A DNA stretch of 42,956 nucleotides from TMP-24 sp964600685 (GCA_964600685.1 CAZRKU010000015.1:1-42956); one strand, 5' to 3'; positions 8,611 through 16,769 are shown, numbered from the stretch's first letter. A program made the numbers and translations. The notes: generated from the letters alone by a model not told the origin.

Positions 8611-8640
8611 TGTCAACAAATTTTGGTATTACTAAAATTT
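8611..8640 (-). promoter_or_regulatory. Putative operator/promoter of the first ABC operon
   Basis: Bases 8618-8640 form an 11-bp inverted repeat around a single central base (left arm AAATTTTGGTA, right arm TACTAAAATTT, one mismatch), strikingly AT-rich within GC-rich DNA. On the minus strand a consensus-like -35 box TTGACA (8611-8616) touches it; the corresponding -10 is weak. It sits between the importer operon and the divergent XRE-cupin regulator, which is the obvious candidate to bind it. Confidence 0.65.
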
Positions 8641-8779
8641 CCATGCCCGCCGCCCGATCCGGTGGTAAGGTCGGACGAGTCAGTTCCTCGAAAACCCCAC
8701 CCGTCGACCGCCATCGCCGAGGGGGATTTTCGCGCCGATCCAGACGAACCAGCGACTTGCGGGAAAGGAAGCCATCGGC

Positions 8780-9400
8780 ATGGACCACGACCAAAGTTCG
8801 GTCCTCACCCGCCTTGGCGCGACCCTGCGCGAGAAGCGCAAGGCGCTTGGCCTGACGCTGGTGGAGGTCGCCAACAGCGCCGGCCTCAGCGCCGGTTTCC
8901 TGTCGCAGGCCGAACGCGGGCTGGTCGCACCGTCATTGTCCTCGCTGCGCGGGCTGGCGCGGGCGCTCGACCTGCCGCTCTCATGGCTCCTGTCGCAACC
9001 CGAAGGCACCGACCAGCTGACCCGCCAGAGCGAGCGTGTGCTCTACGGGCCGGACCCCAGCGCCTTTCGCTATGAGCGCATCTCGGCGCGCTTTCCCGGC
9101 CATGTGCTGAACGGCGTCCTGATCCACGAATCCCCCGGCCACCGCAGCGAGCCGATCCGCCATGAAGGCGAAGAGCTGTTCTTCATCCTGCGGGGCGAAC
9201 TGACGGTCGAGATCGGCGGCAGGGCGCAGGTGCTCAAAGCCGGGGACAGCCTGCATTTCCCGTCGAGCGATCTGCATTCGACCTGGAATCACACCGCAGG
9301 CGAAACCATCATCCTGCATGTCTGCACGATGGACGTCTTCGAAGACGCCACGCAGACGCTGAACGACACTCTGCGCCAAGACCTTGGAGGGACTCCGTGA
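8780..9400 (+). CDS. XRE-family transcriptional regulator with C-terminal cupin domain
   Basis: The product (206 aa) has an N-terminal XRE helix-turn-helix (about residues 8-64: LGATLREKRKALGLTLVEV, then SAGLSAGFLSQAERGLVAPS and LSSLRGLARAL) and a C-terminal cupin_2 domain (about 110-185: HEGEELFFILRGELTVEIGG, LKAGDSLHFPSSDLHSTWNH). This architecture is common in one-component regulators of amino acid, amine or peptide use, with the cupin as effector sensor. A GGAAAGGAAG ribosome site precedes the ATG. It is divergent from the ABC operon at 3340-8520 and probably controls it through the palindrome at 8618-8640. The next gene overlaps by four bases. Confidence 0.92.
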   Translation: MDHDQSSVLTRLGATLREKRKALGLTLVEVANSAGLSAGFLSQAERGLVAPSLSSLRGLARALDLPLSWLLSQPEGTDQLTRQSERVLYGPDPSAFRYERISARFPGHVLNGVLIHESPGHRSEPIRHEGEELFFILRGELTVEIGGRAQVLKAGDSLHFPSSDLHSTWNHTAGETIILHVCTMDVFEDATQTLNDTLRQDLGGTP

Positions 9401-9861
9401 CGAGCGACGCACAGGGGCTGTTTGCCGCCCTTCACCACGCCATCTCGGACGCGGTCAGCATCAGGCTCTTCACCGTGACGGCGCTTGACCGTCAGGCGGG
9501 CCTGGCACGCCGGGTCTATACATCGCACCCCGCCGAATATCCGGTGACCGGCACCAAACCGATGACCCAGGACGACTGGAGCAGACACGTCATCGAAGGC
9601 AAACAAACCTTCGTTGCCAACCGCACCGCCGACTTCGCCCCCTATTTCAGCGATCACGCGCTGATCAACAGCCTCGGCTGTCAGTCGGCGGTCAATGTTC
9701 CGGTCATCGACGCGGGCCTTGTCGTCGCCACCGTCAACCTGCTGGACGTGGAGAACCATTTCACCCCCGACCGCGTGGCCAGGCTGAAGGCCCTCGTCGC
9801 CGAGCGCACGCCCGACATCCTGACCGCCCTGCGTTCGGATCCCGCACCCGCCGGATCTTGA
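9397..9861 (+). CDS. GAF domain-containing protein
   Basis: The product (154 aa) is a stand-alone GAF-like sensor domain: RLFTVTALD, a central block YFSDHALINSLGCQSAVNVPVIDAG read here as YFSDHALINSLGCQ plus SAVNVPVIDAG, then VVATVNLLDVENHFTPD, which is the usual GAF strand-helix ending. A GTG start at 9397 overlaps the stop of the XRE-cupin gene (GTGA), and a GGAGGG ribosome site lies 6 bases upstream. Small GAF proteins of this kind occur in catabolic operons; whether it binds a ligand or is an enzyme is unknown. It ends two bases before the convergent mttB-like gene. Confidence 0.8.
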   Translation: MTSDAQGLFAALHHAISDAVSIRLFTVTALDRQAGLARRVYTSHPAEYPVTGTKPMTQDDWSRHVIEGKQTFVANRTADFAPYFSDHALINSLGCQSAVNVPVIDAGLVVATVNLLDVENHFTPDRVARLKALVAERTPDILTALRSDPAPAGS

Positions 9862-9863
9862 GG

Positions 9864-11402
9864 TCAGTTCATCGGTGCGCCGCCCTGCCCGGTGCGGCGC
9901 GCGACATAGGCCACCAGTGCCTCGTCGATGCCGGGGTCGAGCGGCGGTTGCTCGTATTCCTTCAACAGCCCCTTCCAGACCGTGTTCGCACGCGCGCGCG
10001 CATCAAGCGCCCCATGTTCCAGCCAGGCCGGATGATTGTCCCAGTTCGACAGGATCGGCCGCCAGAAGGCATGTTCGTAGCGCGCCATCGTATGCGGGCT
10101 GCCGAAGAAGTGCCCGCCTGCGCCCACCCCGGCAATGGCTTCCTCCGCCAGATCGTCCGGCCCGGTGGCCAGCGGCGCGAAACACGACTGCATCCCCTGC
10201 AGCATCTCGGCATCGAGGATCAGCTTCTCCAGACTCGCCGTCAGCCCGCCATGCAGCCAGCCCGCCGCATGATTCAGCAGATGCGCCCCCCCGGTCAGCG
10301 CCCCCCAGATCGACATCTGGCTCTCATAGGCGGCCTGCGCATCGACCTCGTTCGCGCTGGTGACGTTCGACGACCGGAAGGGCACGCCGATATGGCGCGC
10401 CAGTTGGCCCGACACCTGCGCGGCCTTCACATATTCGGGCGTCCCGAAGGCCGGCGAGCCCGACCGCATGTCGACGTTCGACGTGAAGCCCCCGTACATC
10501 ACCGGCACGCCCGGTCGCACGATCTGGGTCAGGACGATGCCGCAGAGCGCCTCGGCATGTTGCAGGACCAGCGCGCCGGCCAGCGTCACCGGCGCCATCG
10601 CGCCAGCCAAGGTGAAGGGCGTGATCACATTGACCTGGCCATGCGCGGCCATGGCCATCAGCCCCTCGGCCATCGGAATGTCGAGTTGCAGCGGCGAGTT
10701 GGTATTGATGATCCCCAGAAGGACCGGCCGATCCCGCAGCCCCTCCGCCGTGGTGCCCAGCATCAGCGCGGCCATTTCGATCCCGTCCATCGTCCGGGCG
10801 CGGCCCAGCGTCTGGGTCTGCCAGCTTTTGTCCAAAAGCCTTATCTGCGCCAGACAGATGTCCAGATGCCGGGTGTTGGCGGGCAGGTCCAGCGGCTCGA
10901 ACGGGCCGCCGCCCTCCTGATGCAGGACATTCAGACTTTGCACCAACTTGATGTAATCGCACATTTCCGCGAAGGTGCCATCGCGGCGCCCCCGGTCATT
11001 GTCCATCACATAGGCCGGCCCGCCGACCGAGGCGAAGACACATTCATCGCCGCCAAGGCGCAGGGATCGCGCCGGATTGCGCGCCTCAAGCGTGAAGGCC
11101 GGTGGCACCGTGTTCAGGCGCTCCATGACCATCGCCGGATCAAAGCGGACCGTTTCACCGTCGGTCCATGCCCCTGCCGCCGCGAAGGCCGCGCGCGCGG
11201 CCCCGTCCAGCACCCGCATTCCGGTGGTTGCCAGCACCCTGAGCGCCGCCTGATGGATCGCCTCCACCTGATCATCACTCACGAACCGGATCGGGGCATA
11301 GGGGCGGGCGCACTGGCCAAACGGCATCTGGTGCAGGGTCGCCGTGCTCCGGTCAGGGCGGGCATTGCGACGGCGAAAGCGGGTGTGGGGCAGGTCTGGC
11401 AT
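9864..11402 (-). CDS. MttB-family (trimethylamine methyltransferase-like) protein, non-pyrrolysine type
   Basis: The product (512 aa) belongs by pattern to the MttB superfamily of corrinoid-dependent quaternary/tertiary amine methyltransferases: an N-terminal IHQAALRVLATTGMRV segment, GGPAYVMDNDRGRRDGT, the central PVMYGGFTSNVDMRSGSPAFGTPE region and TSANEVDAQAAYESQMSIWGA near the family's catalytic barrel, ending in LLKEYEQPPLD. There is no in-frame amber codon, so it is of the pyrrolysine-free kind, some of which demethylate glycine betaine, proline betaine or carnitine. No corrinoid protein (MttC/MtgC type) or reductive activase gene is in the window. It starts two bases after the flavoprotein gene and must share its transcript. 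Confidence 0.9.
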   Translation of the reverse strand: MPDLPHTRFRRRNARPDRSTATLHQMPFGQCARPYAPIRFVSDDQVEAIHQAALRVLATTGMRVLDGAARAAFAAAGAWTDGETVRFDPAMVMERLNTVPPAFTLEARNPARSLRLGGDECVFASVGGPAYVMDNDRGRRDGTFAEMCDYIKLVQSLNVLHQEGGGPFEPLDLPANTRHLDICLAQIRLLDKSWQTQTLGRARTMDGIEMAALMLGTTAEGLRDRPVLLGIINTNSPLQLDIPMAEGLMAMAAHGQVNVITPFTLAGAMAPVTLAGALVLQHAEALCGIVLTQIVRPGVPVMYGGFTSNVDMRSGSPAFGTPEYVKAAQVSGQLARHIGVPFRSSNVTSANEVDAQAAYESQMSIWGALTGGAHLLNHAAGWLHGGLTASLEKLILDAEMLQGMQSCFAPLATGPDDLAEEAIAGVGAGGHFFGSPHTMARYEHAFWRPILSNWDNHPAWLEHGALDARARANTVWKGLLKEYEQPPLDPGIDEALVAYVARRTGQGGAPMN

Positions 11403-11404
11403 GA

Positions 11405-13423
11405 TTACCTCGGGGTCGGGCGTTCGCGGCGGGGGGGAAGATCAGCGTCCTTTGTGCCAAAGAGGCGCGCGAAGCGGTGGCCGGAGTAGACCGCGTCCGC
11501 GATGGTGGAGGGTTGCAGGCAATCGCCGACACGGGCTGCCGTCACGCCGCTTTCCGTCAGTGCGCTATACAGCCGGTCGTCCGGCACCCGCCCGGTCACC
11601 AGTATCAGCGTCCCGCAGGCGACCTCGCTTTCTCGTCCGGTATAGGCGCAGGCAAGCCGCACAGTATCGCCAGCCTGCCCGGTCAGCAGCCGCGACAGAT
11701 GCAGACGCACCCCAAGTTCCAGCAGCCGGGCCTGCACGAAGCCCTGCTCGTCGGTATAGGCGGTCCAGGACGATACGCTGGCCTCCGGACTCACCAGCGC
11801 GACCTCATGCCCGGCGCGGGCCAACCTCTCGGCAAGCGCGCCGCCCATGAAATAATGTTCGTCGTCGTAGATGATCACCGGCCCGGTGACGACTGCCCCG
11901 GCAAACACATCGTCCGGTGTCAGCGTCTTGGGGAAATCGCCGTGCGCCATACCCAGAACGCCGACACCATCGCGCCGCCAATGCGCGCCGGTTGCCAGCA
12001 CGACATGATCGGCACCAAACGCCCGCACGTCGTCCACCGCCATCCGGCTGCCGGGGAAAAGCTGCGCGTTGGGCAGCTTGCCCAGCATATGCACCCGCCA
12101 GTCGCGCACCCTGATCCAGGTCTGCAGCCCCGGCAGGGTCGCCTCGCGCACCAGCCGCCCGCCCGGCGCCGCGCCCTGGTCGGCCAGCGTCACCTCCAGC
12201 CCCCGCCGCGCCAGCGTCAGCGCGGTCTCCAGCCCCGCCGGACCCGCGCCGATCACCAGTGCGCTTTCCCGGCGCGGATGGATCGTGACCCGTTCAGGAT
12301 GCCAGCCCCGCCGCCATTCCTCGGCAATCGTCGGGTTCTGGGTGCAGCGCAGATGCACCGCCTCGTTGTTGGCGGACCGGCAGATGTTGCAGCCGATACA
12401 TTCGCGGATCTCGTCGGCCCGCCCCTCGCGGATTTTCGCCGGCAGGAACGGGTCGGCGATGGAGGGGCGCGCGGCGCCGATGAAGTCCTGAATGCCGCGC
12501 CGGATCTGGCTGACCATCCGGTCGGGCGAGGTGAAGCGGCCGACCGACACGACCGGCTTTTGCGTCAGGCTTTTCACGAAGGCCACATGCTCTTCCTGAA
12601 ACCCTTCCGCCGAAAACCGCGCCGATTTGGAATCATTGCCCAGCGCCCCGGCGATATTCACGTCCCACAGGTCCGGCAGATCGGCCAGCATCGCCACGAT
12701 CTCGCGTCCCTCCGCGTCCGAGGTGATGCCCTCGGGTCCGTGCAGTTCATCCACCGCCAGCCGCACCGCCACGGCGCACCGGTCGCCGACCGCTTCCTTC
12801 GTCTCCTCGATCATTTCGCGGAGCAGGCGCACGCGGTTTTCGAGCGAACCGCCGTAGGCGTCGCCCCGGTGGTTGGTGCGCCGCGACAGGAACTGGAAGG
12901 GCAGGTAATCATGCCCGGCATAGACATAGATCAGGTCAAACCCCGCATCGCGCGCCCGGATCGCCGCCTGCCGCTGCCAGCCGCGAAAGGTGGCGATATC
13001 GGCCAGGTCCATCGCCCGCGCCGCCGTCGGCCGGTGAAAGAGTGCGGGCTGCACATCGGGCGCCAGCCCCGGAACCCGCGTCATCCGGTTGGAAGCATGC
13101 GCGCCGCCGTGCCAGAGTTCGATCCCGGCCAGTGATCCGTGGGCATGGATCGCGTCCGCCGTCAGCGCCAGCGCCCGCATGTCCTCCTCATCCCAGAGCG
13201 TCAGGAACCCGAAGGGGCTGTCGTCCGACGAGGGATGGATGGAGCAATATTCGGTGCAGACCACCCCCCAGCCGCCCTCCGCCTTCACTCCGCGCAACGC
13301 GGCGCTGGCCTGCGGCCGCTGCCAGCCCAGCCCGGTCGCGTGGGGTGTCTGGTAAAAGCGGTTGGGTGCGGTCACCGGGCCGATCCGGACCGGCTCGAAC
13401 AGGATGGCGTGGCTGGGGTCCAA
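11405..13423 (-). CDS. Trimethylamine dehydrogenase-like FMN/[4Fe-4S]/ADP oxidoreductase
   Basis: The product (672 aa) has an N-terminal Old-Yellow-Enzyme barrel (about 1-335), a [4Fe-4S] motif with Cys342, Cys345, Cys348 and Cys360 (ECIGCNIC...LRCTQN), and a C-terminal nucleotide-binding half (ALVIGAGPAGLETALTLARRG). Compared with trimethylamine dehydrogenase from memory, Tyr59, Tyr168, His171 and Asp264 are conserved, but the FMN-linking cysteine is Ala29 and two of the three substrate-bowl aromatics are replaced (Trp264 by Leu261, Trp355 by Asn352). It probably demethylates or deaminates a different amine. The TTG start at 13423 is chosen because AAGGAGG lies 5 bases upstream; longer starts read into the promoter. 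It heads the operon with the mttB-like gene. Confidence 0.9.
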   Translation of the reverse strand: MDPSHAILFEPVRIGPVTAPNRFYQTPHATGLGWQRPQASAALRGVKAEGGWGVVCTEYCSIHPSSDDSPFGFLTLWDEEDMRALALTADAIHAHGSLAGIELWHGGAHASNRMTRVPGLAPDVQPALFHRPTAARAMDLADIATFRGWQRQAAIRARDAGFDLIYVYAGHDYLPFQFLSRRTNHRGDAYGGSLENRVRLLREMIEETKEAVGDRCAVAVRLAVDELHGPEGITSDAEGREIVAMLADLPDLWDVNIAGALGNDSKSARFSAEGFQEEHVAFVKSLTQKPVVSVGRFTSPDRMVSQIRRGIQDFIGAARPSIADPFLPAKIREGRADEIRECIGCNICRSANNEAVHLRCTQNPTIAEEWRRGWHPERVTIHPRRESALVIGAGPAGLETALTLARRGLEVTLADQGAAPGGRLVREATLPGLQTWIRVRDWRVHMLGKLPNAQLFPGSRMAVDDVRAFGADHVVLATGAHWRRDGVGVLGMAHGDFPKTLTPDDVFAGAVVTGPVIIYDDEHYFMGGALAERLARAGHEVALVSPEASVSSWTAYTDEQGFVQARLLELGVRLHLSRLLTGQAGDTVRLACAYTGRESEVACGTLILVTGRVPDDRLYSALTESGVTAARVGDCLQPSTIADAVYSGHRFARLFGTKDADLPPRRERPTPR

Positions 13424-13433
13424 TGGCACCTCC

Positions 13434-13477
13434 TTGCTGAACAACCGTATAGTAAGAAGATCGGCCCGTTCGGTCAA
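13434..13477 (-). promoter_or_regulatory. Promoter and operator-like element of flavoprotein-mttB operon
   Basis: On the minus strand, -35 TTGACC (13477-13472) is followed after 17 bases by -10 TACTAT (13454-13449). Bases 13434-13455 read in this direction as TTACTATACGG then TTGTTCAGCAA, agreeing at 15 of 22 positions with the element at 13510-13531 and overlapping the -10 box. The start codon is only 11 bases downstream of the element, with AAGGAGG between. Confidence 0.75.
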
Positions 13478-13490
13478 GACACCCGGCCGA

Positions 13491-13537
13491 TTGACCGAGC
13501 CGCCCCTCTTTGTTATACGTTCATACAACAAAGAGGG
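13491..13537 (+). promoter_or_regulatory. Promoter and palindromic operator of CocE-like hydrolase gene
   Basis: -35 TTGACC (13491-13496), 17-base spacer, -10 TATACG (13514-13519). An 11-bp perfect inverted repeat, CCCTCTTTGTT (13504-13514) and AACAAAGAGGG (13527-13537), encloses the -10 box; its core 13510-13531 (TTGTT, then ATACGTTCATA, then CAACAA) recurs upstream of the flavoprotein gene and of tetR. The layout is that of a repressor site blocking RNA polymerase. Confidence 0.8.
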
Positions 13538-13541
13538 CAGG

Positions 13542-15560
13542 ATGACCGAAACAACCACCGACTTCCCCTTCCCGGTCGAGGTGACCGAAAACATCTTCAT
13601 CCCGCTCCCGGATGGCACCCGGCTGGCGGCAAAGGTCTGGCGCCCGCGCGGCGCAGGCCCGGTGCCTGCCATCCTCGAATACCTGCCCTACCGGAAGCGC
13701 GAGGGCACCCGGTCACGCGACCAGGGGCTGCACATGTATCTGGCCGGGCATGGCTACGCCTGCCTGCGCCTCGACATCCGCGGCACCGGCGACAGCGAAG
13801 GGATCATCGACGACGAATATTCGGCGCAGGAATTGCAGGACGGCTGCGACGCGATCGCCTGGATCGCGGCACAGGGCTGGTGCGACGGCCAGGTGGCGAT
13901 GATCGGCATTTCCTGGGGCGGCTTCAACGGTCTGCAGATCGCGGCACTTCAGCCCCCGGCGCTGAAGACCATCATCACGCTCGGCTCGACCGACGACCGC
14001 TATGCAACTGATGTCCATTACATCGGCGGCTGCCTGTCGAAGGACAATTTCGACTGGTCGGCGACCATGCTCGCCTCGAACGACCTGCCGCCCGACCCCG
14101 CGATCGTCGGCCCCGCCTGGCGGCGGATGTGGCAGGAACGAATGCAAGCCAACCAGCCCTGGGCGCACCGCTGGCTCGCCCATCAGCGCCGCGACGACTA
14201 CTGGAAACACGGCTCGGTCTGCGAGGAGATCGGACGGATCACCCTGCCCGTCTATGCCGTGTCGGGCTGGGCCGACAATTATTCCGAAAGCATCCCCCGG
14301 CTTCTGGCCACGCTCAGCGGTCCGCGCCTCGGCCTGATCGGCCCCTGGGCGCATTCCTTTCCGCATGACGTGACGGTCGGCCCGGCGATCGGCTGGCTGC
14401 AGGAGGTGCTGCGCTGGTGCGACCATTGGCTGAAAGGCCGCGACACCGGGATCATGCGGGAGCCGATGCTGCGCGCCTGGATGCAGGACAGCGCGCCGCC
14501 CCGCACCTGCTACACCGAGCGCGCCGGGCGCTGGGTCGGCGAAGACCAATGGCCCTCGCCCCGGATCATCGACCGCAGCCTCTGGCTTTCCGGCACCGGC
14601 ACCCTGACCGAAACACCGGGCATCGGCGCCGACCTCTCGGTCAACTCCCCCCTCACCATCGGCAATGCGGCGGGCGAGATCGGACGTTACGGCGAAGATG
14701 CCGACTGGCCGACCGACCAGCGGGAGGATGACGCGGGCTCGCTGGTCTTCACCACCGCCCCCCTGTCCGAGCGGCTGGAAATCCTCGGCGCCCCGCGCCT
14801 TCGCCTGCGTTTCACCTCGGACAGGCCGCAGGCGCTGGTCGCGGTGCGCCTGAATGACGTGGCCCCCGACGGCGCGTCGACCCGGGTCACGCTCGGCCTG
14901 CTGAACCTGAGCCACCGCGACAGCCACGAACATCCGACCCCGCTGACGCCGGGTGCATGGTACGAGGCGGAGGTCGAACTCGACGATATCGCCCATGCCT
15001 TTCCGGCGGGCCACCGGATCGCCGTCTCCCTCTCGACGACCTATTGGCCTATTGCCTGGCCATCGCCGGACCTCGCAACACTTACCATCGGAACCGGCGC
15101 CAGCCACCTTGTGCTGCCGGTGCGCCCGCCAAAGGCCGAAGACGCAGCGCTGCGCCCGTTCGGCCCGGCGGTCGGCGCCCCGCAGACGCCGACCAGCTGG
15201 CAATCGACCGCCCCCACCCACCCGCGTCGGGTGGTGCGCGACCTTCTCTCCGGCAAGATCACCGTCGACTTCCCGCGCTGGACCTACCTCTGCGACATGA
15301 CCGACATCGGGATAACCCAAACTTCCTCCGGCTTTTGCCGCCATGTCATCAGCGAAGGCGATCCGCTCTCGGCCCGGACGGAAACCGGATACGAGGTGAC
15401 CATCACCCGCCCGGACGGAAGCTTCGGCCACAAGAGCCACGGCACTCTTTCCTGCGACGCCACGCATTTCCTGATGGATACGGCTCTGACCGTTACCGAA
15501 AACGGCCAGCCGGTCTTTCAGCGCCACTGGCGCGAGAAGGTTCCCCGCGACATGGTCTGA
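13542..15560 (+). CDS. CocE/NonD family hydrolase (X-Pro dipeptidyl-peptidase S15-like)
   Basis: The product (672 aa) is an alpha/beta hydrolase of the CocE/NonD/S15 type. The N-terminal hydrolase domain holds the nucleophile motif GISWGGF (Ser124), Asp245 in VSGWADNYSE and His271 in IGPWAHSFP as the likely triad; a C-terminal jelly-roll-like domain follows (ETPGIGADLSVNSP onward, ending with YEVTITRPDGSFGHKS). No signal peptide is seen, so it is cytoplasmic. Family members cleave esters or amides (cocaine esterase, cephalosporin acylases, X-Pro peptidases); the substrate here is unknown. It stands alone, divergent from the flavoprotein-mttB operon, and shares its operator type. A weak GAGGG ribosome site precedes the ATG at 13542. 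Confidence 0.9.
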   Translation: MTETTTDFPFPVEVTENIFIPLPDGTRLAAKVWRPRGAGPVPAILEYLPYRKREGTRSRDQGLHMYLAGHGYACLRLDIRGTGDSEGIIDDEYSAQELQDGCDAIAWIAAQGWCDGQVAMIGISWGGFNGLQIAALQPPALKTIITLGSTDDRYATDVHYIGGCLSKDNFDWSATMLASNDLPPDPAIVGPAWRRMWQERMQANQPWAHRWLAHQRRDDYWKHGSVCEEIGRITLPVYAVSGWADNYSESIPRLLATLSGPRLGLIGPWAHSFPHDVTVGPAIGWLQEVLRWCDHWLKGRDTGIMREPMLRAWMQDSAPPRTCYTERAGRWVGEDQWPSPRIIDRSLWLSGTGTLTETPGIGADLSVNSPLTIGNAAGEIGRYGEDADWPTDQREDDAGSLVFTTAPLSERLEILGAPRLRLRFTSDRPQALVAVRLNDVAPDGASTRVTLGLLNLSHRDSHEHPTPLTPGAWYEAEVELDDIAHAFPAGHRIAVSLSTTYWPIAWPSPDLATLTIGTGASHLVLPVRPPKAEDAALRPFGPAVGAPQTPTSWQSTAPTHPRRVVRDLLSGKITVDFPRWTYLCDMTDIGITQTSSGFCRHVISEGDPLSARTETGYEVTITRPDGSFGHKSHGTLSCDATHFLMDTALTVTENGQPVFQRHWREKVPRDMV

Positions 15561-15608
15561 TCTCTGTCCCCGATCCTTTCACGGCGCACGGGGGCCAGCG
15601 GGGGATTT

Positions 15609-15662
15609 GAGTATTTGGGGCAGAGAAGAAGCAACCGGAGTTTCTTCCTTGCCGAAATACTC
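15609..15662. repeat. Intergenic stem-loop repeat, GAGTATTT type
   Basis: GAGTATTT (15609-15616) and AATACTC-containing GAAATACTC (15654-15662) form the ends of a long imperfect hairpin; the next parts also pair (GGGGCAGAGAAGAAG against CTTCCTTGCC with bulges). Flanking CCGCCGGAGG/GGGGGAT bases recall short intergenic repeats that are common in Rhodobacteraceae genomes. It lies between the CocE-like gene and the convergent lysR gene and could also stop transcription from both sides. The remainder of 15561-15721 holds no gene. Confidence 0.6.
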
Positions 15663-15721
15663 CCGCCGGAGGCTTCCCCGGTCGCAGGCCGCGCAACGTG
15701 GGCCGGACGGGCGCTGGCCCC

Positions 15722-16687
15722 TCAGCCATAGGTCCGTTCGGACAGCGGCAGATCGGCGATGGCCTTGCGCAGCATCGCCAGCAGCATCGCTTCCGCCGGG
15801 TTGGCGCGCGCCCTCGGGTGCCAGGCCAGATGCACGTCGACGACCGGCAGCCCCTCGAACGGCGGCACCTGCCAAAGCCGCCCGCGCGCCACATCTTCCG
15901 CGACCACATGCAGCGGCAGGGGGCCGATGCCCACCCCTGCCTCGATCATCCGCCTCACCTCCTCCAGATGGGTGGAAACGCCGATCACCCGCTCCTCCAG
16001 CCGCGCCGCGCGCCGCAGCGCCGCCACCGCATGCAGCGCGTCGCCGGCGCGGTCGGTCTGAAACGACACCGCCGCCTGCCCTGCCAGATCGGCAAGGTTC
16101 AGATCGCGCCGCCCGAACAGGGGGTGCGGCGGCCCGCAGAACAGGCCGAATGCCTCGCGATAAAGGACGGCGGTTTCCAGACCGGCCATGCGCTCGTTCA
16201 CGAGACAAAGGGCAAAACTCGCGCGCCGCGCCGCGACAGTGGCCAGCGCATCGCGGCTTGCCATCACCTCGATGGTCAGCGTGGCCGACGGGTGCTCCTT
16301 GTGAAACTCGGCCAGCACCCGGTTGAAGACCGGGCTGACCACATGGCTGGCCAGCGCGATGGACACGGGACCAGACACCTGCCCCGCCGCCTCTGACAGG
16401 CTGCCCGCCAGCCGCAGGACGGCGGCGCGGACCTCCTCCGCCTCGGCCCGCAGTCGCTCGCCCGCGGGCGTCAGGACGAAATGGCCCGGCCCCCGGTCGA
16501 TCAGCCGCGCGCCCACCCGATCCTCAAGCCGCCTGAGCGCGGACGAGACCGAAGGTTGCTTCAGGCTCAGCCGGTTGGCCGCGCCGGTGACCGACCCGGC
16601 CTCCGCCAGGGCCAGAAACAGCCGCAGGAGGTTCCAGTCCAGATCGCGGGCCAGTCGTTCGGCGGGGGACAGGCGTTGCATCATCAT
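15722..16687 (-). CDS. LysR-family transcriptional regulator
   Basis: The product (321 aa) has an N-terminal winged helix-turn-helix (about residues 15-75: WNLLRLFLALAEAGSVTGAA, LSLKQPSVSSALRRLEDRVGARLIDR) and a C-terminal type 2 periplasmic-binding-fold effector domain (GPVSIALASHVVSPVFNRV onward). Three ATG codons in a row (16687-16679) can serve as start; the outermost is listed. It is divergent from the aminotransferase operon, with 82 bp between, and by the usual LysR arrangement should control it. The coinducer cannot be predicted, but the operon points to an amine or beta-keto acid. Confidence 0.93.
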   Translation of the reverse strand: MMMQRLSPAERLARDLDWNLLRLFLALAEAGSVTGAANRLSLKQPSVSSALRRLEDRVGARLIDRGPGHFVLTPAGERLRAEAEEVRAAVLRLAGSLSEAAGQVSGPVSIALASHVVSPVFNRVLAEFHKEHPSATLTIEVMASRDALATVAARRASFALCLVNERMAGLETAVLYREAFGLFCGPPHPLFGRRDLNLADLAGQAAVSFQTDRAGDALHAVAALRRAARLEERVIGVSTHLEEVRRMIEAGVGIGPLPLHVVAEDVARGRLWQVPPFEGLPVVDVHLAWHPRARANPAEAMLLAMLRKAIADLPLSERTYG

Positions 16688-16722
16688 AGCCCATGGGAAT
16701 GACAGGCATTCTGAATATCTAT

Positions 16723-16751
16723 TTGATCAATGCCCTGCCAGTGGTTTCTAT
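16723..16751 (+). promoter_or_regulatory. Possible promoter of the aminotransferase operon
   Basis: TTGATC (16723-16728), 17-base spacer and TTCTAT (16746-16751) form a plausible promoter for the genes at 16770-22913. The -35 lies in an 8-bp palindrome TTGATCAA (16723-16730), which could be part of a LysR site. The predicted start point would leave a very short leader, so confidence is limited. Confidence 0.4.
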
Positions 16752-16769
16752 GGTCAAAAGGATATGCCC

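Noticed and set aside
8618..8640. The AT-rich palindrome as a fourth copy of the TetR element
   Set aside because: It lacks the TTGTT and CAACA half-sites at the right spacing and does not align with the other three.
9864..11402. Possible pyrrolysine-type MttB
   Set aside because: The frame has no internal TAG codon and its length is already complete, so it belongs to the pyrrolysine-free group.
13424..13672. N-terminal extension of the flavoprotein to 755 codons
   Set aside because: The extension would read through the promoter and operator; AAGGAGG five bases before TTG at 13423 and the family N-terminus support the shorter start.
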